Below are positions 1-10,297 of a DNA stretch of 64,000 nt, piece by piece. A program made the position numbers and the translations under genes. The notes beneath the pieces are model-generated. The model searched no databases, had not been told where the DNA came from, and worked only from the letters and a program-made list of their open reading frames with translations. The stretch spans positions 19,686,001 through 19,750,000 of the forward strand of contig NW_023503493.1 in NCBI RefSeq assembly GCF_014529535.1. The letters are read 5' to 3'. How positions within the stretch are numbered: position 1 is the first letter of the stretch; each line of letters starts with the position of its first letter. The DNA comes from Bradysia coprophila. Lineage: Eukaryota > Arthropoda > Insecta > Diptera > Sciaridae.

Positions 1-1127
1 GAAACTTGGAAAAACTGTTTAACCGACCGTTACACTGGCTCATTTGCTTGTTGCACTTCAACGAGCTATGCTTGCATCATGTATCGGAGAAAATTGACAA
101 ATCACGAACGACTGGACCTAGAACGGCAACTGGGACGATAAGAAAGCAGATTGAAGTTATGACAGAAATGGAAGGAGTCGACATGCCAGTAAGTTTATTT
201 AGTCAATTTTTTTCTTGTTTGGCTCACAATTGCAGCAAACTTTGTCAATTGTCACAGGTTGTGAATTTTCCTTCGCTACCATTTGAATCCGATCGACTAC
301 CTCCGGATTTGAAAGAGTTTAAATTGTCCAGTGACGAGAAGTACTTGTACGACATCGCAGTGGCTGTATATACAGGAGATTGTTCGGACGCTTTAGCGAA
401 TAAAAAAGTTCCCCCATTGCATGAGGCGCGTTGGTTGACAAAAGCGTGTCGCTACCTCCGACTTTACATAACAAAAAATCAACCGAGTCAAAATTTGCGA
501 GATCTGGCAACGTTTATCATGCGTGTGTACGTCCCTACGTACTTTAACGTCAAACACCGATATGGATGTACACGTGGCAGTATTCATTTCTTCAATGTTA
601 TTAAGTATTCGCGATACTTGTCACCGGCTCTTTTTAATGTAATTAAAGAAACCTGCTCCAATAACCCATTCTTTGCACACAGTGAGAACTTACTACTCGC
701 AATGATTTCCGATCAAGATCCAGATATTCGGAAACTTGGATACGAAAAGATTATTCTGGCTAGGGACATTGATGAGCCGATGAATGTAAATTCGGAAAAT
801 GTTCGAGAATACGTACATCCCCGAATATTGTTCGATTGTCAACATTACTATGAAATGATTGATTGGAATTTGCCATTTACGGAACCACCATTTACACGTA
901 ATATTTCCCTTGAACCGCTGACTGCGTTGGCTAACAGCGGAGAAATTATTACAGAGCCCATACGTAAAGTACCGTGCCATAGTCAAAGCACTGAACGTCA
1001 CGTCAAACTTGTGACTGAGATGTCGTCTCGATTTGCTGCCCATGACCGGCGTGAAGGTGCTGCAGCTGCAACGTTAGAAGGACGGGAGAAACGACCAAAA
1101 TTTGATTCAAAAAAGGATTTTGTATAA
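1..1127 (+). CDS. Uncharacterised protein, 3' part (5' end outside window)
   Basis: I do not recognise the function. The frame is open from the left window edge (first full codon at position 3) to a TAA at 1125-1127, so the start lies outside. A 69-bp stretch at 189-257 begins GTAAGT and ends CACAG; it is probably a short intron. Because its length is a multiple of three, the frame stays open with or without it, and splicing joins GVDMP directly to VVNFPSLPFE. The remainder is a soluble, mostly helical-looking protein with no signal peptide or membrane segment. It contains HEARWLTKACRYLRLYI, a SENLLLAMISD block, a DYYEMIDWN-like motif (YYEMIDWNLPFTEPPF) and a basic tail ending KKDFV. Similar uncharacterised proteins occur, from memory, in scattered invertebrate genomes, so an origin in a mobile element is possible. 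I infer a real gene from the length, the intron and coding-like codon use. Confidence 0.6.
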   Translation, partial: NLEKLFNRPLHWLICLLHFNELCLHHVSEKIDKSRTTGPRTATGTIRKQIEVMTEMEGVDMPVSLFSQFFSCLAHNCSKLCQLSQVVNFPSLPFESDRLPPDLKEFKLSSDEKYLYDIAVAVYTGDCSDALANKKVPPLHEARWLTKACRYLRLYITKNQPSQNLRDLATFIMRVYVPTYFNVKHRYGCTRGSIHFFNVIKYSRYLSPALFNVIKETCSNNPFFAHSENLLLAMISDQDPDIRKLGYEKIILARDIDEPMNVNSENVREYVHPRILFDCQHYYEMIDWNLPFTEPPFTRNISLEPLTALANSGEIITEPIRKVPCHSQSTERHVKLVTEMSSRFAAHDRREGAAAATLEGREKRPKFDSKKDFV

Positions 1128-2040
1128 TTATAAACCGAAATTATGAATAAAAATGGATTTTTGTGTGGAAATTATGAAATTTGATGTGAAAATTGTCGAA
1201 CAAGTGTGCCGGTTTTGCACAATTTTTTACAAAAAGGTTCACTTAGGTTCTCTTAATCATTACAAGTCTTTAACTTATTTGAAGAAAACCCAATGAAAAA
1301 AAAAAAAAAACCAAAAAAGCTCAAAACTAGGTAAGACACTGAACTCGGAAAAGCAGTCATGGGATATTCAAAAGTAATCGGATATCAAAAACTAATGATA
1401 CAGATCGATTCGTCTCTTCAAGCTGCACACCCTACTGGTTGTGGTTTTTTATAATTGGGAAAATCGACCCACCCTAGTGACCCCACAGCCAAAGTGAATA
1501 TGCAAGAACTTTTTTCATTTAAACTTTTTTCAAGCTCACCGTATACAGATAAAGACAGACTATTTTCTATGTTTGATGGCATTGAAGGAAAAGATCGGTC
1601 AACATGATATAATTTCGAGTCAAAATAAATGTTGAGAAAAATTTAATTTCTGGCAACCCTACAGCGACGACTCCAATTCTGGTGTATACTAACCATAATT
1701 AACAGTTCTTTATTGTACTCCCAGGAGTTACATATGTTGTTCAACATAAGGTTTCCCTTCTATTGAACACCTAATTTTTCACAAGGTATCGATGAAATAG
1801 ATTTTATCTATCTATTAGATAATAAATAAATAAATAAATAATAAATAAATCTAAACTCTAAAATGAATTTTACAATTTCGACTAGTCAAATCGTCTTAGT
1901 CGTAACTCCTAAATAAGACTAAAAATTTAGTACCAGCACCGCACTCACCGCAATACTGTAGCACTACACTGGCAGTCCTAAATTTACGTTCTAACATTTT
2001 GTACACGTTGACAACGTTTCTTCTACTTGAGTTTCCTCAG
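1128..2040. other. Intergenic spacer upstream of oskar
   Basis: No gene is visible. The stretch is AT-rich and contains a poly-A run near 1297 and a simple AAAT/AATA repeat at about 1821-1850. Confidence 0.5.
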
Positions 2041-2047
2041 TATATAA
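2041..2047 (+). promoter_or_regulatory. Candidate TATA box of oskar
   Basis: TATATAA lies 91 bp upstream of the oskar ATG. A start site about 25-30 bp downstream would give a 5' UTR of roughly 65-70 nt with no room for an upstream coding exon. This supports a short-isoform-only gene, but it is only a motif match. Confidence 0.35.
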
Positions 2048-2137
2048 CGTGAGGTCGAACTGTTCGTTTGCGTTTGTGTCTTTTTTGTGCATTATTGTTC
2101 ATTTGTGTTAAAAGACCACGTGTAAAAAGATTAAACA

Positions 2138-4300
2138 ATGGAAAATATTGAAAATGCTGATATATTGAAGGCCGAAATTAAATCAATTTTAGCTTATAAA
2201 TCTAAAGACGGCGCAACATTTCAAGACGTTAAAGGTAAAAAATTTTGGTAGAAAATTCTTTTTGTATTAAAATCGCATGATTTCACTTACAACATCAGAT
2301 GAATATGCCTATTTAATGGGCAAAGAGCTATGCTTCGACTCGGAAAAGCAATTCAACAATTTTATGCGAACAATGTCTGATACATACTCAACCGGAGGAG
2401 ATGGTCACATGCTTTGGTTCAGTAACAGTACAAAATCGAAACATATTTCGACTATGGTACAGAATCAAAAGCCCCCAAGAGAAATTCCAATTCGGAAGCA
2501 CGCGCCATTGAAAAGGACATTGTTTTTCAATTCAACGGGCACATGTTACTACAACGACAACTATGTGTACAAGAACAAAAGGTGAGCTACACATTGTCTT
2601 TCGGTCAATCGGTTGATAAAAATGACCTTTACATGCTTATGCACGGTAAAGTGCACTTTACATCACTGTTTGTGACAGGGAAAATGCACTTACCGTCCAC
2701 AAACATGTAAAATGTGTTACATCACTGTTTGTAAATATTTATTTAGGCACGTGTGATTACTTCACTCGCTTTCGGCTCGTTCCGCAAACCTCACACTTGC
2801 CTAAACAAATATTTACAAACAATGACGGACAGTCATACTATTACTAATCAGACACGTGATAATCACACATGTGCATGTCAAACGGAAGTGGTGTTTGTGT
2901 GGACAGCCTTTTCACAAAATAGTGTAAGCCAATAGCCATACATATTTTTTGTCACAGTTTCCCGCACAAATGTCAAATTTAAAAATTGAAACAAAAATGT
3001 ATGTGGCTTACAATGTTATTGACTGTCCGTGCATGTGTGATGATGAATTCGTATGTTATGTCACTGTTTTTACATGCTTATGTACGGTAAAGTGCACTTT
3101 ACATCACTGTTTGCGACAGGGAAAATGCACTTACCGTCCACAAACATGTAAAATGTGTTACGTCACTGCTTGAAAATGCTTGTTTAGGCACGTGTGATTA
3201 CCTCGCACTTGCCTAAACAAATATTTACAAACAGTGACGTAACATACTAGTAAAAATATTTGTTTTGGTAAGTGTAAACACAACACACGAGCCAAAACAA
3301 GCATTGACACAGTAACGTAGTACATTTTACATGCTAGTGGGTGGTAAGTGAATTTACACAGTCACAAACAGTGACGTAAAGTGCACTTTACCGCCCGCTA
3401 GCATGTAATTAAGGTTTGAAAGCGAGTATTACACAAATTTTGTCAGTTTTTCAATTAATTTTTTTTCTATACTCTCCTTACAAAACGATAGAAGTTACAA
3501 GAGCGATTGCAACCTAAGTGAAATTAAACGTACCCGCAAAGCAGCTTCCTTCTACAATTACGAATTGGTCGGGGACGATTTCTTTCTCAATATCGCAAAT
3601 TTGGATTGTAATCAAAGGCTTGAACACGCTACGAATCAAACCGGCTTCAAAGGTATTATAATTAACTGCGTTGCGTCGTTATTATGTCCCTTCCTTATTC
3701 ATTCCTTCCTTAAGGTCGTCCGATTAAACTATGTGGTCTCTGTGTTTCTGGTCAGTCCATCCGTAGTGTCACAAATATGTTCGAATCGAATGTGATAACA
3801 AGCAATCAAATCATTTTAAATGTTGGCTCGGTGGACTTGCTGCACGGTCGTACGTTTATTGAAATGCAAACTGATTTCATGGATCTGTATTCGGAATTGG
3901 AAAGCCGTGGAGTTCATACAGTTATAACAACGTTGGCACCTTTAGCTAACAAATTGTACTCAAAAGAAATCCAGAAACGCTGGCGACAATTCAATTCGTT
4001 TTTGCTGGACCAATTTCCGAATGTTATAGACATAACGTGTTGTTTCGTCACCAACACCAATCGAGTGCGGTTTGAGTGTTATCAAGGGTAAGTTTTATTT
4101 TCGTTTCTTTTAGATTTTCTTAGAGTTTTTAGTGTTTTTTTTATCATTTCAATTTGTCTAGAGCGCCGAAGTACGTAACCGGCAGTAGTCAGGCTCACTT
4201 ATTGTGGAACTATGTGGGGCGCCAGCGTGTGCTCAAGCATTTAAAAGATAGTTTGGCTGAGTTAGCGTATAGCAGTTCTATTTTTAACAGTGACCTCTGA
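2138..4300 (+). CDS. osk: Oskar, germ-plasm organiser (LOTUS + OSK domains), 350 aa
   Basis: Five exons: 2138-2234, 2299-2581, 3492-3652, 3715-4087 and 4162-4300. All introns are GT-AG, phases close, and the sum is 1053 nt including TGA. Residues about 8-85 form a LOTUS (eLOTUS-type) domain running from ILKAEIKSILAYKSKDGATF to the GHMLWFSN region. In Drosophila this domain dimerises and binds Vasa. A short basic linker follows (IKRTRKAASF). Residues about 150-345 form the OSK domain, an SGNH-hydrolase-like RNA-binding fold. They contain LVGDDFF where a hydrolase would have GDS, then IILNVGSVDLLHG, TTLAPLANKL and QRVLKHLKDSL. Losing the catalytic Ser fits Oskar, which is not an enzyme. Oskar nucleates germ plasm at the oocyte posterior. 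At 350 aa it is much shorter than Drosophila Short Oskar because the linker is brief; no Long-Oskar extension is visible. The ATG sits in AAACAATGG. The combination of both domains makes this call strong. Confidence 0.93.
2629..3408. mobile_element. Composite inverted-repeat element cluster inside oskar intron 2
   Basis: The 910-bp intron 2582-3491 is mostly filled by this. Its left end (TTACATGCTTATGCACGG, then GTAAAGTGCACTTTAC) reappears reverse-complemented at 3355-3408, so the whole behaves as a terminal-inverted-repeat unit. Within it are two related copies at about 2629-2845 and 3069-3247. Each joins the 16-bp perfect palindrome GTAAAGTGCACTTTAC to a second hairpin whose arms read TTTAGGCA and TGCCTAAA. 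A third copy is at 30325-30534. No protein is encoded; it looks like non-autonomous MITEs inserted next to or into one another. Confidence 0.75.
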
Positions 4301-5052
4301 GTTCCAAGCGTTTTATACATTTTGTTTTTATTATGAAGTTGGTCTGTGTTGCTGTGTCGTTAAAAAAAATTCTTTTAAAATGATCATTTTTGTCAAAAAT
4401 ATTTATTTTTAAGCTTTGTTTTTCTCTGTACCAATGGATTATCTAAGTGACTCTGGATTATCCCTTCGTACGAAGAAAAATTTCGTTCATATTTTCTTCT
4501 ACAACATTTTGTTAATCGCGAAACAGAACGTTGTGGTACAAAATATGAACCCATTCATGAACAACTTAAGTTTAGGTACAAAATATGAACCCATTCATGA
4601 ACAACTTAATTTTAAGTGACATTTTAGTTAAGTTAAGTTAAATCTAACTAATAAGAAAGGTTGTATGTAATGCAGGTAAACAAATCATAAACTCTTTTGA
4701 TTTTAAACATCTTCCTTTGATTTTCATCTGCTTTTTTTATCCTGCGAAAAAGAGATGAAGTTTCAGAAGAGTCCATTCATTGAAAGAGTTCTGCGTTTGT
4801 AGCAAATTGTCATAAGAAAAGGCAAGCATCTTGATGCCTCCACACCATTTTCAAAGAATCGAAAAGTTTTACCAACAGATTTTTTTAGATTACTTCAGCT
4901 TTTTAAACAGGTTATTCCGCTTCAAAACAGTTTCCTTTTGTTAAGTGAAAATAATTTCGAAGATTTCACAAATTTATTTATTTTTGGTGTTAATTTCCTT
5001 TACAATATGAAGAAAAGTAAATGATGAACATCTCGTATCGTTCGTTCGAAAC
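4301..5052. other. Spacer between oskar and the MFS gene
   Basis: This contains the oskar 3' UTR (end not resolved) and the 3' flank of the opposing transporter gene. A 40-bp direct duplication lies at 4535-4614 (unit begins GGTACAAAATATGAACCCAT). No further gene was seen. Confidence 0.5.
4535..4614. repeat. Two-copy 40-bp tandem duplication
   Basis: Two nearly identical 40-bp units starting GGTACAAAATATGAACCCAT lie head to tail about 235 bp after the oskar stop codon, so they may sit in its 3' UTR. Confidence 0.85.
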
Positions 5053-7225
5053 TTACGCAAACGGCGAAGATATGTTAATCGTGTAATTAATGAATGAATC
5101 CTTAGCCTGCTTTAGTGACATGTTCTGAGTTTCCGGTAGTGCTAAGACAAGAACAACTCCCAAAATGATTACCACTATTCCGGTAATAAAAATGATGGCA
5201 TACAAATGAGCTAGTGAGTCAATACCAGCAAAGAACATTCCAATCATAAATATGTGAAACATATGATCAATGCCAGCAACAAATGGCAACGACCATTGCT
5301 TTTTGGCCGTTGAAAATGCTTCGGATAAATATACATCTTGCATTTGATCCATGCCCATACTACATGCCAGTTGAAAGATTAGCCATAAAACTGAAATTGT
5401 TACAGTGGCCGCCCACGACTGTACAGCGTTTAATATTATTCCAATGATAATCAAAACGATTCCGGCAAACACTGACGAAACAATTATTTGAATTTTTCGC
5501 TTTAAAACATCTGCATAGAAAATCTGCACGATTGACATGGCTAATCTGGGAGCAACAACTACCAGCGGGACAAGACGATATTGGTGCAAATTGAACATTC
5601 GAAAAGTGAATAATATCGTAATGACGTTGATTAGGTAATTATTCGTCATTGCCACCATTATTCGCATCAGAATCGTTAACACTAGTGGTTTAACATTTCC
5701 ATCAGTAAATATGTTCCAACTATCCCGTTTGTCCTGGATAATCATCAAATGTAATTCCTCCATTTCACGCGTCAATTCCAATGTCTCGTGAGAAGAACCC
5801 CTCAGATTTTGCAAATTGAACTTTGCGTTGTCGTGGCAATTTCTATGCAATAGGAAGGGAACTGATTCTATCGTCATCATCGAAGCAGCAATGGATAAAA
5901 TAGCTAACGGAATGCTCACAATAACAACAATTCGATCATCCGATATTGTATCAGGTACGCCAATACTATTGTACTGAACGGTTCCGGTGATAATAACCGA
6001 TACGAATATTCCGGTGTATAGCATGCAGTTAATAATCGACAGTATTGTTCCACGCATATTCTGTGCAGCATTCTCTCCAGCATGGGTAATTAACGTGACA
6101 TAACCTATTCCATGAGCGGCACCAGTCAATACACGCCCAGCACCAATAGCTCCTCCTTCATCGTCCCAAATAATGATCAGTACATTACCGACAATGAAAA
6201 TTGCAGCCGATAGTAACTAGAAAATATTTCGGCATTTGGTGAAACGAGAAGCCTATAGTTCGTTAGCTAAGCTTACATAAATTGATTGTTTCTTCAACAT
6301 TGGCGTTATGATAGAGCCAGCGAATCCTCCGAGAAATGCACCCAACGACCATGCCATTATCATAAAAATGACAATACTGTCATTCGCAGTTAATATCCAT
6401 CTTCCGTAATAACTTGAACGCCATATACCCCATCCAATGTGAAGACCTGAGCCTAACATCAGCAAAAGACCTGGGGAAAATTTAGCTCGTTAGAAACCTT
6501 AAAGTATGACGATGTGATGGCTTTTAATATTTTTTCGTAATTGTATGAATGTATGATGTTATGGATGTTGGGAATAGTTTCTATAAAATGGAAATACAGT
6601 TTTCCGACTACGACGAATATCCCATTAACTATTTGCGGACCGCTTCGAATAGTTACTTCGTTTTGATATTTTCATTTCACGCAATTTCACTATCTTCCTA
6701 CCCTAAAACAACGCTTCTTCAAAAAAATATCAAGGAACGATACGCACAGACTTTCCTCGCAGTCCAGTGATTCAAATATTCATCTCTAATTTACATTATT
6801 TCAAAGTCCCACATTCCATTCCGTTGCACATCGATCATTTTTAATCAGGCTATAACACAGACTGAATCGACAAAAATGTTACAAACGCATGATTAATCAC
6901 AGAACTTATCGCTTTATAGTAGAATTAAAATTCTTCTAGGCTTACCTCCTGCAATAGATCTAATTTGTCTACGATTTTTGAACAAACGACCACAGTATGA
7001 GTCATCTGAATCTGGCAGGTGCGGCATAAATGATGGAATTGAGTTGGTAGATTGCTGGGGTGGTGGCTCAAAGTTAGATTTTTGACCGAAATCATTATTA
7101 AATCCATTATCGATAAAACGGGGGTCTGCTCCTGTATCTTCTGGACTGTTAAGATTGCTCCCATTCAAAGTTGGTGCGGATGGTGTAAGATTTTCGTTAT
7201 AGTTGATGGTACTCGATTTTTCCAT
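5053..7225 (-). CDS. MFS sugar-transporter-like membrane protein, 545 aa
   Basis: Minus-strand exons are 7225-6946, 6470-6277 and 6216-5053, giving 1638 nt in frame including TAA. The first exon encodes a polar cytoplasmic N-terminus of about 90 residues, rich in Asn, Ser and Pro. The rest shows alternating hydrophobic segments consistent with 12 membrane passes. Sugar-porter landmarks include the glycine-rich GAFLGGFAGSIITPMLKKQ at the end of TM2/loop 2, GAGRVLTGAAHGIGY, a long central loop with acidic helices, and an LPET motif before the C-terminus. This matches insect SLC2/trehalose-transporter-like proteins of the plasma membrane, but the substrate cannot be read. The final codons overlap a perfect donor (GC|GTAAGT), so an alternative extra 3' exon is possible, though none was identified. 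The ATG at 7225 is the first in the open frame. Confidence 0.85.
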
Positions 7226-8271
7226 CGTTTTTTTTCACTTCGAATTCACAGCAAAGAGTCCACAATGCCAACTGAACTACAAACTCAACACGAATTCGGT
7301 CTTATTGAATAAAGCCAAAAAGTTCGATTAATTGATAAGCATTGATAACAGTTTATTATATACACATGACATTAAACTTGCAGCGAAATGAATTGTTTGA
7401 GGTAAGATCAGTTCTTCTAAATAAAAAGAAAAAGACGCAAATTTTTCACATAAGTGCAGTTGCAATGGAACAATGTGAACAACGTCTTTATAGCTTGTAC
7501 AATTTGGGAAGTAAACTTTTCAATTTTGAAGGTTTGGTTCATTGCTTATCATTGAGTGCCGTTGAGTGTGGTTAGTGGAACTATGGTTGCAATTATAATT
7601 GTTAGTCGGAGTTTGTTATTACTTAAAAATGAATAAATTCAAATCTTATCTTGAAAACCACTTTAAAAATTCTCAATTATCTAATATAAAAAAAAGTGGT
7701 TTGTGGACCTGCATCACATGTAAGTAACACCAACAGTATAGACGAACATCATAATCACCAGGTGATTGCATTTTACGAAGAGTTTTTTTTTCGTCGAAAG
7801 CTCAATTCATCGGAACAATAAATCAATATATTTCGTCACCGAAATTAGACGAATTGCTTGTGCCAAAAATACCATGTCGTCATCACTGATACGGTGTTCG
7901 TTATCTTTTAAATTATTTCGGTTGAAGATATTCAATTTCAATTTGTGGAATTTCATCGTAGAAGTTAGCCTTTATCAGAAATTCTTAATGTATTACTTCA
8001 TTGATGGCAATTGAAATCGCAGCACTGATCCTAGCATGAGCACTGAATTGACAAGTGTCAAATTTTGGAGACGTTTATGATAAGAGCTACCGCGTAGGAT
8101 TGCTTGTATTGTATATTTTAACTCATACAATGAAAACAAGTCATCTATCTGTTCAAAAGAAACTCAGTGCCTACTATGATTTCATCAGAATATCCGAATA
8201 TTTTTTATGGTTTTACTAGAAGCAGTGCTGTGTTCAAATGAGTTTTCGTGCTACTCCATTGGTCTTGGTGT
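7226..8271. other. Intergenic, no gene seen
   Basis: This is the promoter side of the MFS gene. Small open frames here show no recognisable domain or coding character. Confidence 0.5.
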
Positions 8272-8465
8272 CCATAAGCAAAGGTGTATACTTTGGGGAG
8301 GTCACGCAGATGCAGATACGCGGGTTACACACCACGTTTCATACAAAAAATTCACCACGCCATACAAATTTAATTTTGGTGAATTTGTTTGTATGGAAAA
8401 GGTGTGTTCCCGCGTATCTAGTAAGATCTGCGTGACCTCCCCAAAGTATACACCTTTGCTTATGG
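8272..8465. mobile_element. 194-bp MITE with long perfect terminal inverted repeats
   Basis: The arms start CCATAAGCAAAGGTGTATAC and continue through CTTTGGGGAGGTCACGCAGAT; the right arm (8426-8465) is the reverse complement. Inner segments (GCAGATACGCGGG and CCCGCGTATCT) extend the stem. A partial extra arm (GACCTCCCCAAAGTATACA) follows at about 8466-8505. The same family recurs at 56101-56300. It is non-coding. Confidence 0.85.
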
Positions 8466-9386
8466 AGCAAAGCGTGACCTCCCCAAAGTATACAGCCTTG
8501 TCCATAACTCCTCGTGTATGGGGTACTTTGCAAGGCACTGTAAAAGATGAAAGTGGTACTCTCATCGCATTCAGTAAATAGCAAATTTGTCCCTGTGTAC
8601 GCTGTGTACACGAAAATAAAATTTGAGTCCATCTTTTGCGAAAAATGGTGTGTTTAGTTAGGGAAGAAGGGAACGTTTGTTAATAAAACAACTTCGTTGA
8701 TTTTTACTAGCAATGTTTTGCTTTTTGTCGGTTTTTCTTGTAGATGTTTCACATTGTGTTGATCCTTTGTCATTAAAATTTTTCGATAGTAAAAAACATC
8801 TATAAAATATTTAAGAAAAACAGATTTTATATTTTTAGTAGATTTTTGTAAGGTTTTTCTTTAATTATAACTTATTGTTTTCTGTCAATTTCTAATTTTT
8901 CTCATCGAAAAAACTTACTTCAATATTTCACTAAAAATGAAAACAGCCAAGAGAGTAATCTACTGTCTCCTATCCAAGGATGTTTTACGTGCGACATCGA
9001 CATTCCATTTATAGTTATCCTACCGTAATTTGCAAGAGAGACTTAGTTAAAAACTTCAACAAAAGTTTTTTCCTTATGCAAATTACTCTCAATAATTGAG
9101 CAAAATTGGGCAAAATTATATAGTTTTTCTCGTAATTTGGTCTCTTTGAATGAAAAGTTGTATATATACATGCCTATTGTGGACGGTAGATTTTAGTTTA
9201 GACACTTTCGCCTGTCGCTTTCATTTCGTTCGGGCTTCAACTCCCGAAATTTCTGAAAATGTACTATCAACAACGGATAAGTAAATAACTATCTATTCAT
9301 CGATTGCTAATGGGGGATGCACAAATTTATAACAGTTTGACTTGGTTTTACATTCCACTACAAATGACTAGAACTACCTTAAAAGG

Positions 9387-9534
9387 ACAAAAAATAGTAT
9401 TTTTCGTTACGAGTGATGAAAAGTAGAATTTTTCAGGACTAGTCGTAGTTAGTCGGCTTCGCCTCGTTAGGTAAGCTTACGACGTGTCCTAAAAAATTCT
9501 GCTTTCATCACGAGTTACGAACTACGTTTTTTGT
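9387..9534. mobile_element. 148-bp hairpin element (MITE-like)
   Basis: The left arm ACAAAAAATAGTATTTTTCG...GTGATGAAAAG...TTTCAGGAC pairs with the right arm GTCCTAAAAAATTC...TTTCATCAC...TTTTTTGT. The loop contains TCGGCTTCGCCTCG, a motif shared with other hairpins in this window. Confidence 0.7.
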
Positions 9535-9609
9535 GCAGTAAGAATAAGACGGAACATACAAACAATAACAAGGAAATCACTCTACAACAATTTCACTTTT
9601 ACTTGACAT

Positions 9610-9711
9610 CAGGCACTAATTTTGAGAAAATGTTTTCCTAATTCTTTCAATTTTCCCGAATTTTCTCAATTTTTCAAATTTTCTCAAAAAAATTCTCACA
9701 ATTAGTGCCTG
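9610..9711. mobile_element. About 102-bp TIR element
   Basis: CAGGCACTAATTTTGAGAAAA at the left end and its imperfect reverse complement (TCTCACAATTAGTGCCTG) at the right end flank a T-rich core. It is non-coding. Confidence 0.6.
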
Positions 9712-9726
9712 CTTGGCATACTCGAT

Positions 9727-9802
9727 TGCGTCCGAAAAAATGTATATGAAATTCCATTGTTGGCTTTGTTTATCGACCGAAAAAGTTACTTTTTCGGACG
9801 CA
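9727..9802. repeat. Short inverted repeat
   Basis: TGCGTCCGAAAAA and TTTTTCGGACGCA are perfect 13-bp arms 50 bp apart, probably a small MITE remnant. Confidence 0.6.
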
Positions 9803-9893
9803 CATTATGTTGCTGCATACGCAGTACTTTGATCGAACTTTTCGATCGTAGGTGCAGTGACGAAAAACGTCGAATTATGATTCTAAGGCACAA

Positions 9894-10297
9894 AATAGTT
9901 ATTTGTGTATCTGTTTTGGACGATTGTTTTTAGGCAATTACGCGAGTTGTAGCCCGAACGAAGTGAGGGCTACATGCGACAGTGCCTAGAATCAATCGTC
10001 CAAAACAGATACTCAAAAAAAAATTTCATGTAAGGGGTCGAAAGCCAGAGAAAAATCTCAAAACTCCCTCATTTTCGGCCCCGACACATGAAAAAGACTT
10101 TTTCATGTGTCGGGCCGAAAATGAGGGAGTTTCGAGATTTTTCTCGGGTTTTCAACCCCTTACATGAAACATTTTTTGAGTATCTGTTTTGGACGTTTGA
10201 TTTTAGGCACTTTTGCATGTAGCTCCACTTCGTTCGGGCTACAACTCGCGAAATTGCCTAAAATCAAACGTCCAAAACAGATACACAAATAACTATT
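9894..10297. mobile_element. 404-bp near-perfect palindrome (foldback/MITE)
   Basis: The whole stretch folds around position 10097, inside GACACATGAAAAAGACTTTTT. The outer arms AATAGTTATTTGTGTATCTG and their reverse complement mark the ends. Within each arm lies a secondary hairpin around CACTTCGTTCGGGCTACAACT. Differences between arms are few, which suggests recent origin or gene conversion. The small open frames inside are by-products of the palindrome. Confidence 0.85.
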
